NCBI GenBank assembly: GCA_019321725.1
Contig: CM033116.1
Coordinates: 9,876,841 to 9,940,840, forward strand
DNA length: 64,000 bases
Direction: 5' to 3'
Source: Paulownia fortunei
Lineage: Eukaryota; Streptophyta; Magnoliopsida; Lamiales; Paulowniaceae
A program made the translations under genes and the position numbers. A model generated the notes under the pieces. It was not told the origin of the DNA. It saw only the letters and a list, made by a program, of their open reading frames with translations, and made no database searches. Shown in pieces: positions 57,541-64,000 of this stretch (the first letter of the stretch is position 1; each line of letters opens with the position of its first letter).

Positions 57541-58330
57541 ACACATAACATCTATCTAGAGGAAAATGCTAAACCATCTAGAGAAATGCAACGAAGGTTA
57601 AATCCTAATATGAAAGAAGTAGTAAGAAATGAAGTCATTAAACTCTTAGATAATGGAATCATTTATTCTATTTCTGATAGCAAATGGGTAAGTCCTACTC
57701 AAGTTGTACCTAAGAAATCTGGAGTCACTATAGTCAAGAATGAGAATGATGAATTAATTCCAACTAGGACTGTTACTGGTTGGCGAATGTGCATTGACTA
57801 TAGAAAACTCAACTCAGTCACTAGAAAAGATCATTTTCCATTACCTTTCATGGATCAAATTTTAGAAAGAGTTGCAGGACACGAATTTTATTGCTTTTTA
57901 GATGGATATTCTGGATATAATCAAATTGCAATTGCACTTGAAGATCAAGAGAAAACAACTTTTACATGTCCTTTTGGTACTTTTGCATATCGAAGGATGC
58001 TTTTGGATTATGTAATGCACCAGCTACATTCCAACGATGCATGCTTAGTATTTTTAGTGACATGGTTGAATGTTTTCTTGAAGTCTTCATGGATGATTTT
58101 TCTGTTTTTGGTAATTCATTTGATGATTGCTTATCTAATTTATTAAAGGTTTTGATCAGGTGTGAAGAAAAGAATCTTGTGCTCAATTGGGAGAAATGTC
58201 ACTTCATGGTAACAACTGGTATTGTTCTTGGACACATTATATCATCAGAAGGTATTGAGGTTGATAAATCTAAAATTGAGTTAATTGCCAATTTGCCAAC
58301 ACAAAGACTGTGAAGGAGATTAGATCATTT
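57541..58330 (+). pseudogene. Gy3 reverse transcriptase (broken)
   Basis: RNEVIKLLDNGIIYSISDSK, WVSPTQVVPKKSGVT, GWRMCIDYRKLNSVTRKDHF, FCFLDGYSGYNQI-like, then a frameshift near 57995 into FGLCNAPATFQRCMLSIFSD and FMDDFSVFGNSFDD with the catalytic Asp pair, and VLGHIISSEGIEVDKSKIE. A second shift near 58298 interrupts the connection to RNase H. The 417-codon frame ending at 58146 is the longest open frame in the window and covers protease end, linker and RT fingers. Confidence 0.92.
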
Positions 58331-58900
58331 TTAGGACATGCTGGTTTTTATAGAAGTTATCAAAGATTTTAGTATAATATCTAAACCTTTGTGTAATCTT
58401 CTAACAAAAGACACTATTTTTGAATGGACTGAAAACTGTGAAAATGCTTTTGTTAAGCTTAAAAGCATGCTTACGTCTGCTCCAATCATGCAGCCTCCAG
58501 ATTGGACTTTACCTTTTGAAATAATGTGTGATGCTAGTGATTATGCTGTTGGAGCTGTCTTGGGACAAAGAAAAGATAAAAAACCATATGTTATTTACTA
58601 TGCAAGTAAAACTTTAAATGGTGCTCAATTGAATTATACAACAACTGAAAAAGAATTACTTGCTGTAGTTTTTGCATTGGATAAATTTCGATCTTATCTT
58701 GTTGGCTCACCAATTGTTGTTTTCAGTGATCATGCAGCTTTGAAATAACTTTTGTCAAAAAAAAAGATGCTAAACCAAGACTGATTAGGTGGATTCTCTT
58801 ACTCCAGGAATTTAATGTTACTATTCGAGATAAAAAGGGAGTAGAGAATGTAGTGGCTGATCATTTGTCGAGACTTTTTGTGATGACTCATTTCAAACCA
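58331..58900 (+). pseudogene. Gy3 RNase H (broken)
   Basis: DFSIISKPLCNLLTKD, then the RNase H core [57 protein letters not shown] and [13 protein letters not shown] at 58746 replaces a Tyr codon; reading on gives [20 protein letters not shown] and the DHLSRL end. It is otherwise open and close to consensus. Confidence 0.92.
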
Positions 58901-60240
58901 CACCTATTAATGACACTTTCCCTGATGAACAATTATTTAACGTTTCTATTTTACCTTGGTTTGCTAACATTGTTAATTTTCTTGTGACAGGAAAGATGCC
59001 ATCACATTGGAACTCTCAAGATAAAAAGAAGTTTTTAACTGAGGTTAAAATTTTATTGGGATGATCCATACCTATTCAAATATTGTCCGGATCAAATCTT
59101 TCGAAGATGTGCGCCTGACAATGAGATAGGTAATATTGTCAAATTTTGTCATTCAGAAGCATGTGGTGGTCATTTTTCTGTAAAGAAAACTACTGCAAAA
59201 ATCTTGCAATGTGGATTTTATTGGCCAACTCTTTTCAAAGATACTTACACTTTCTGCAAAAGTTGTGAAAATTGTCAAAAGTTAGGGTCCCTTTCAAAGA
59301 GAAATATGATGCCCCTAACCCTATCCTAGTGATTGAAATCTTTGACTGTTGGGGTATTGATTTTATAGGGCCATTTCCATTATCATTTGGTTTTCTTTAC
59401 ATATTGGTTGCCATAGATTATGTTTCAAAATGGATCGAGGCAATTCCTTGTCGAAACAATGATCACAAAATAGTGATAAAATTTTGAAAGAAAATATTTT
59501 AAGTCGATTTGGAATTCCTAGATCTATTATCAGTGATGGGGGAAAATATTTTTGTAACAAAGTTTTCGGAACTTTAATGAAGAAATATGGAATCATACAT
59601 AAAGTTGCAACCCCTTATCACCCTCAGACAAATGGACAAGTTGAACTTGCAAATAGGGAGATAAAATAAATTTTGGAGAAAACAGTTAACCCAAACCAAA
59701 GATTGGTCTCTTAGACTTACCGATACACTTTGGGCATATAGAACTGCTTTCAAAACATCATTAGGCATGTCTCCTTATAGGATAGTTTATGGAAAACCTT
59801 GTCATTTACCTGTTGAACTTGAACATAAAGCTTATTGGGCAATCAAAATGTTTAACTTCAACCTTGATGAAGCTTCAAAATTACGTAAATTGCAAATCAA
59901 TGAACTTCAAGAACTGAGAAATGATGCATATGAGAATTCTAAAATTTATAAAGCAAGAATCAAAGATTTTCATGATAATAAAATTTCAAGAAAAATATTT
60001 GAGGTTGGTCAAAAGGTTTTGCTTTATAATTCTCGATTGCATTTGTTTCCTGGAAAATTGAGATCAAGGTGGAGTGGTCCTTTTGTTGTAAAAAAAGTAT
60101 ATCCTTATGGGGCAATTGACATTGAGAATCCTAGAAATGGTAACATATTCAAAGTAAATGGACAAAGAGTTAAACCATTTCTAGAAAATCAATTTTCACA
60201 AGAGGAAATTCTTTTTCTTTCTAACCCTTGTTATGATTAG
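58901..60240 (+). pseudogene. Gy3 integrase (broken, all catalytic residues visible)
   Basis: The zinc region is seen as CHSEACGGHFSVKKTT, then CKSCENCQK (59146-59285). The core holds [10 protein letters not shown] (first Asp), [11 protein letters not shown] (second Asp) and [12 protein letters not shown] (Glu). The C-terminal part [20 protein letters not shown] to [20 protein letters not shown] is open from 59767 to the stop at 60238. Breaks: frameshifts near 59283, 59481 and 59697, and a TAA at 59668. Unlike Gy1, no core deletion has occurred. Confidence 0.92.
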
Positions 60241-60440
60241 TGTTGTATATATATTTTTATCTGACATTTTTTTTTTTCTTCTTTCTTCTTCTTTTATTTT
60301 TTATTTTTTCTTTTCCCGGTTAAATGGCGGATAACGGTACTCGTGGCTATAAAAGTCGGACTTGTCAGTTTCCCAAACAACTGAAATCTTTGTACAAATT
60401 TTCTTTGCTTTTCTCATTCTCTTTTCTTGTTATTTTCAAA
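60241..60440 (+). other. Pyrimidine-rich junction between Gy3 pol and the extra genes
   Basis: After the integrase stop comes a nearly pure pyrimidine tract (60268-60315), then CGGTTAAATGGCGGATAACG. Such a tract could be a splice-acceptor-like signal or the edge of a captured segment. The open frame that starts at 60324 continues in frame into the ORF at 60441, but its first 39 codons cross a TATA-like box and look like leader sequence. Confidence 0.5.
60348..60355 (+). promoter_or_regulatory. Candidate internal TATA box upstream of the extra ORFs
   Basis: GGC-TATAAAAG-TCGG lies 93 bases before ATG 60441, followed by a pyrimidine-rich leader. The layout is that of a plant promoter core and suggests the extra ORF was captured with its own promoter. 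This is by motif only. Confidence 0.4.
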
Positions 60441-60996
60441 ATGGGTGACATATTTCTAACTCTCAAGAAACGATTTCCTTTTCTTCCTAAAAATGCAATT
60501 TTGAAAATTTATAAAATCAGGATTGAAAGATTGAGGATGCTTATGCACAAGGGCATTCCGGAGGACATACGATGGATAATTGAAGCAAAGGTAAGGGCAG
60601 GTGAGTTTTCACATGAGTTTCCAGATTTGCTTACTAGATACATGTCTGGTTTTGGTAAGCACATATTCAAAAAAACGAAGGGCGAAAAAAATGAAAGTTT
60701 GTCATATTTGTGCTAGATGGACTTGCAACACAAAGTGTCGTTCTTTAGGAATGGTCTCTAAAAATCGAGAAGATAAACTTAAATTCATTATGGATGGACT
60801 GAGTAAGGAGTCTTTAGATCACATAATATTGACTCTTGAGACGCATTCATGTGGATTGGTACAACGTGCAATTCTTGATTTATGGGATCGTTTTCGAAAT
60901 GAATATGAGCTTTATAGTCTTGGGAATCTGACATTAAAAGACCCTGTTTGCCAGTTTATAAGAAAACTGGATGGGAAGCATATCCTCGACCCATAG
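60441..60996 (+). pseudogene. Unrecognised ORF pair with a Cys cluster, inside Gy3
   Basis: ATG 60441 (TTTTCAAA-ATG-G) opens a basic 91-codon frame (MGDIFLTLKKRFPFLPKNAI, then RLRMLMHKGIPEDIRW) that stops at 60714. A second frame, open from 60601 to 60993, overlaps it and carries CHICARWTCNTKC (C-x2-C-x4-C-x3-C, a possible zinc site at about 60696-60735), then REDKLKFIMDGLSKESLDHI and a C-terminus rich in Leu. The two parts look like one protein of about 180 residues split by a one-base shift in the A-rich run near 60668-60690; alternatively the second starts at its own ATG 60690. I do not recognise the family. It occupies the place of the env-like ORF of Athila-type elements but has no membrane segment typical of an envelope protein. 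Confidence 0.55.
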
Positions 60997-61231
60997 AGGG
61001 CGTTTAAGCCGTTACTGGACGTAAAACCAGAGGAAGATGTGAGCCACAATCACAACTACATGTACATACACGTGGTAGTAGGTAATTTTTAAATTTCGTA
61101 TGTGTCCTTATTTTCAACCTTTTTGACAAAAGAAAAAGACATGCAATAAATGTATTCCCTATTCACACCTCAATAAATATCACCGTACTCACTCTATTTT
61201 TGCACAACTTATTTTCAAAAAGAAAAAAAAA
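60997..61231 (+). other. Leader or promoter-like spacer before the LOG-like gene
   Basis: A non-coding spacer of 235 bases. It includes CAATAAATGTATTCCC and CAATAAATATCACC, either of which could be TATA-like or poly(A)-like, and ends in an A-rich stretch directly before ATG 61232. No ORF. Confidence 0.45.
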
Positions 61232-61881
61232 ATGGAAGTTTCTTCAACTCGCAAATTTAATTCCATTTGTGTTTTTTGTGGATCCAATCTAGGAAAAAAT
61301 GGTGAGTTTATAGGGGCAGCCAATAATCTTGGTAGAACTTTAGCAGAAAGAAAAATTCATTTAGTGTATGGGGGAGGCAGTTTGGGGTTAATGGGGAGTG
61401 TTGCTATTTCTGCTTATGTAGGAGGTGTCAAAGTTCTGGGAGTTATCCCAAAATGTTTAACAGTACAGAATATCACAGGTATGACCATTGGAGATGAGCT
61501 GAAAGTGTCACATATTCAGGACAGAATGCCTAATATGTTAAACAATGCGGATGCATTCATCATTCTACCTGGCGTTTTGGTACACTAGAGGAATTATTCC
61601 AAATTGTCTCTTGGCACAACTCAACATTCACCAAAAACCTATAGGTATTCTTAATGTTAATGGTTTTTATGATGGTTTGCTATCTTTTGTAGATCATGCT
61701 GCAAAAAGGGTTTATTTCAACTTCTGCGAGAAGAATCATCATTTCTGCTCCAACACCTGACCAGCTGATTGATCAACTTCTAGCATATGTGCCAAAACCT
61801 GATCCAGCCTTGGCCAATGTGGATTGGTCCAATAGGAACAATGGTCGAAAACGCAAATTGAAATTGAATCTCAGTCTGTGA
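61232..61881 (+). pseudogene. LOG-like cytokinin-activating enzyme gene captured in Gy3 (intronless, frameshifted)
   Basis: The family (LOG, cytokinin riboside 5'-monophosphate phosphoribohydrolase) releases active free-base cytokinin from its nucleotide. The frame from ATG 61232 reads SICVFCGSNLGKNGEF, LVYGGGSLGLMG, VKVLGVIPKCL and [11 protein letters not shown], the LOG fold in order. The nucleotide-binding motif PGG-G-T-L-E-E is broken by a one-base loss near 61573. [11 protein letters not shown] follows in the next frame, [20 protein letters not shown] in a third (shift near 61613), and [20 protein letters not shown] after another shift near 61703. The whole spans about 216 codons, the usual LOG length, without any intron although plant LOG genes have several. 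The Arg of the catalytic R-K-x-x-M region is present but Lys reads Met (DRMPNM). It lies between integrase and the 3' LTR, same strand. Capture of a spliced transcript is inferred. Confidence 0.85.
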
Positions 61882-63657
61882 TACTTATTGTTAATGATTT
61901 TATCTAATAGTATGTGTGTGTTTTTTTTGTTGTTGTTTCAGCTTTATTAGCCGCATTTCAGGTGATATCTTTCAAACTCTACTTTCCTATCTATTTTTGA
62001 CATTGGGGACAATGTCTCGATTAGGTTGGGGGGAGGGATAATTGATATCATGACATGTATATTCAATGTGTTTTTTTTTAGTATTTAAAAAAAATATAAT
62101 AATAATAATAAAAAATAAAATAAATATATATATATATAAAAAAATATAAATCAAGCGTGTTTTTTTATGGGTCCGTTGAAAGCATGAAAAAAAGGTGGCT
62201 GAGTAAAGGGTAATTGTAACACTCTTGAGACGCATCCCTATTTTTTGCATAATATGGCAGGTTTGTAAAGTTTTTAACAAGTGTTTGTGAATTACCAATA
62301 TTTTTTTGAGTTGTATAGGTTCTTCCAACTTCAATGATTAAAATTAAGCATGAATAATATGGTTTGATTGATGATGGGTGTTGTTTTGGACTTTGATGTT
62401 GTTATTTGGTTAATATATTTTTGCGATAATTATACTCAAATTTTATTTTGCACAAATAGTTATGTTATTTAGTGTGAAGACAATCATGTCAAAATATATA
62501 GTTCTTATGCCCTTACTCTAATCATCACTTGAATCTTCAACATGTAGGGGTTGAGTATTAGAACTTTTACTTTTGGTCTGTCGAGGCGAACGACTGATAG
62601 TGCACCACTAGAAAAATGATTAAGGCATTAAGCTTTCTAGCACCATTGCCAAATCAGCTTGTTCCCTATATGATGTTTAAAGAAAACATCCCCCTAGTAA
62701 ACCACTTTGAGCCTTACAATAAATAAATATTTTTTTTGTAACCATATCTTTTTACCTAGCCTAAATACACTATTATCCAACCCTTGTTCTAAAAATGATT
62801 GGAGTTTAAGAGACATTCAATTGAAAGCTTGGACTTACAAAAGAAATTCAGGTTGGGATAGAAGATAAGTGTGGGGGAGTTTCTCTATATAAAAAAAAAA
62901 AAAAGAAAAAAAGAAAAAAAGAAAAAGAAAAAACAATATAAAAAAAAAATTGCAAAGTGCTACAAGTTGCAACTAAAAATGAGATGTTGCAAGATGAATA
63001 AGAGGGGTCCAATTCAATAACAATAGACTCCAGTGTGAAATTTGTGGAGTTGGAGAATTCTTCATCGATAAATTTTATGTCTCTGATTCCATGAAGTTTT
63101 TAGAACCTTTGTTGCATCCTATCCTTTTATTTCTTAGCTACATCACCACCCTTTGGCCCCATTACAACTTTTGTTAAAAACCTTTTGATTTCGTGTGGTG
63201 CCTTCAGTGTAGTGGAGATTTGCACCAAAGGAAGAGCCTATGATGTTTAACTTTTCTGTTAGAGATTGGGTGATGGTTTTGTAAGGTTTTATGAGAATTC
63301 ACTTATTTGAAACATGCATAGTTTCATCACTATTGACATTAACTGTCCACACACACACTTGAGTATGATTATTGTGGAAATGTATTAATTTTTGAATGAC
63401 TAAGAGTTAAACTCAACACTTGTTTGATTTTATTTCCGTATTACTTTGTTGCTTCATATGAATAAAAGTTGGAAGATAGTTATTATAGGTGTTTGTAGGT
63501 CATCACTGCTGGAAACCTTCACGAGACTATAACTCGTCCTCTATGGGCCACCTAGGGGTTTAAAGGCTTGTTGCATATGCTAAATGCAATCGTGATTTCC
63601 TACGAAAGTGGATTAGTTTATGTTTGTTTTAAGCTTGCTCGAGGACAAGCAAGGGTT
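61882..63657 (+). other. Gy3 non-coding 3' region
   Basis: No coding is seen. Near 62000-62040, GACATTGGGGACAATGTC and GGTTGGGGGGAGGG form a second G-rich tract of the kind these elements carry. AT and A-rich low-complexity stretches lie at 62085-62150 and 62889-62950. GCTTGCTCGAGGACAAGCAA at 63634-63653 immediately precedes the polypurine tract and has a counterpart in Gy1. The minus-strand frame at 61987-62334 is low-complexity. Confidence 0.7.
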
Positions 63658-63672
63658 AAGTGTGGGGGAATT
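63656..63672 (+). other. Gy3 polypurine tract
   Basis: TTAAGTGTGGGGGAATT directly precedes TGATAAGTGC, the start of the 3' LTR. Confidence 0.88.
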
Positions 63673-64000
63673 TGATAAGTGCATATTTTGACATATTTTT
63701 AGATCAAATCCTTTATACTTTTCTTGCTTTATTCTTGTTAATATTCTTGTTTTATTAATGTTTTGTGTTAGGGAATAAATGGAAGCATGTTTTCAGACTT
63801 GTGCAGTTTTTGTAATTTGAGCATAACTTCATGATCAAAAGCTCTATGGACCTGAAGCTTGTTTCATTTGAAAGCCAAGAGATAGATGTACAACTTTTAT
63901 GTTGGAGGCTCAGCCCAATTCAGTCTTGATGATAGCAGAAAATTCATCCAAGTAATTACACAAAATGGATCACCAAAATTCGGATCAGAGTTCAGCCAGT
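63673..64000 (+). repeat. Gy3 3' LTR, first 328 bases
   Basis: It matches 53186-53513 with three substitutions that I can count by eye (CATGTTTTC for CATATTTTC, GTGCAG for GTGTAG, GAAAGCC for GAAATCC) and one missing C at the last bases. The rest of the LTR and the target duplication lie outside the window. Confidence 0.95.

Larger units (their letters stand above)
53186..64000 (+). mobile_element. Gy3: Ty3/gypsy element with extra captured genes (3' end outside window)
   Basis: 5' LTR (53186-54794), primer-binding site, gag, protease, RT, RNase H and integrase are followed by an unrecognised ORF pair, a LOG-like gene, a long 3' UTR, a polypurine tract and the 3' LTR (from 63673). RT and integrase wording is close to Gy1 and Gy2, within the Athila/Tat branch. 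The LTR starts differ at only three bases in about 325, so insertion is recent, yet every gene is interrupted. It lies inside the minus-strand element starting at 51366. Family copies elsewhere in the window are the LTR fragment at 1176 and the solo LTR at 28559. Confidence 0.95.

Noticed and set aside
60324..60440. Start of the unknown Gy3 ORF at ATG 60324
   Set aside because: The first 39 codons span a TATA-like box and a pyrimidine-rich leader. ATG 60441 has a better context, so I prefer it, though the longer start is not excluded.
61987..62334. Minus-strand 115-codon frame with a Phe/Ile-rich segment that could suggest a membrane span
   Set aside because: The hydrophobic stretch is produced by an AT-rich low-complexity run (62085-62150) in the Gy3 3' UTR.

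Overview
The window is a repeat-rich, AT-rich piece of plant nuclear DNA. Plant origin is shown by a RABA/Rab11-type GTPase with a plant C-terminus, Ty3/gypsy elements primed by a TGGCGCC-type site, a SIRE-type Ty1/copia element, and a plant LINE whose ORF1 has a CCHC knuckle. A eudicot is likely, but I cannot name a species. No CRISPR array, rRNA gene or bacterial-type operon was seen.

Layout. 1-8989: a minus-strand Ty3/gypsy element (here Gy1) with a broken gag-pol; an LTR fragment of another gypsy family lies in its 3' region. 8990-11175: the 5' end of an older minus-strand LTR element that probably hosts Gy1. 11180-18700: the only gene island. It holds an apparently intact RABA2-like GTPase gene on the plus strand (CDS 14016-15596, two coding exons) and a candidate two-exon gene on the minus strand (17546-18648). 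19001-34773: an LTR fragment, then a plus-strand gypsy element (Gy2, same family as Gy1) whose 3' half is missing, fused inside its RNase H to a 5'-truncated SIRE-like copia element. The copia element carries a nested solo LTR with a near-perfect 5-bp target duplication. 34774-40725: a hAT-like MITE and tandem copies of an AT-rich repeat of about 1 kb. 40730-51365: a plant LINE broken by a complete degenerate copia element (target duplication GATAT), a 5'-truncated antisense LINE and a solo-LTR-like block. 51366-53185: the 3' LTR and minisatellite-bearing 3' region of another minus-strand LTR element. 53186-64000: a plus-strand gypsy element (Gy3), cut by the window end.

Gy3 is the most interesting object. 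Its gag, protease, RT, RNase H and integrase are followed, still inside the element, by a small unrecognised ORF pair with its own candidate TATA box and a Cys cluster. Next comes an intronless, nearly full-length LOG-like gene (cytokinin riboside 5'-monophosphate phosphoribohydrolase family) broken by three frameshifts. The polypurine tract and 3' LTR follow. This looks like a retrotransposon that captured host coding sequence. Its LTRs differ by only about 1 percent where they can be compared, yet its coding frames are broken in many places, so it may have been moved in trans.

Apart from the RAB gene and perhaps the two-exon candidate, nothing in the window looks able to make an intact protein of known function. 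Boundaries of old elements are approximate unless terminal repeats or target duplications are quoted.
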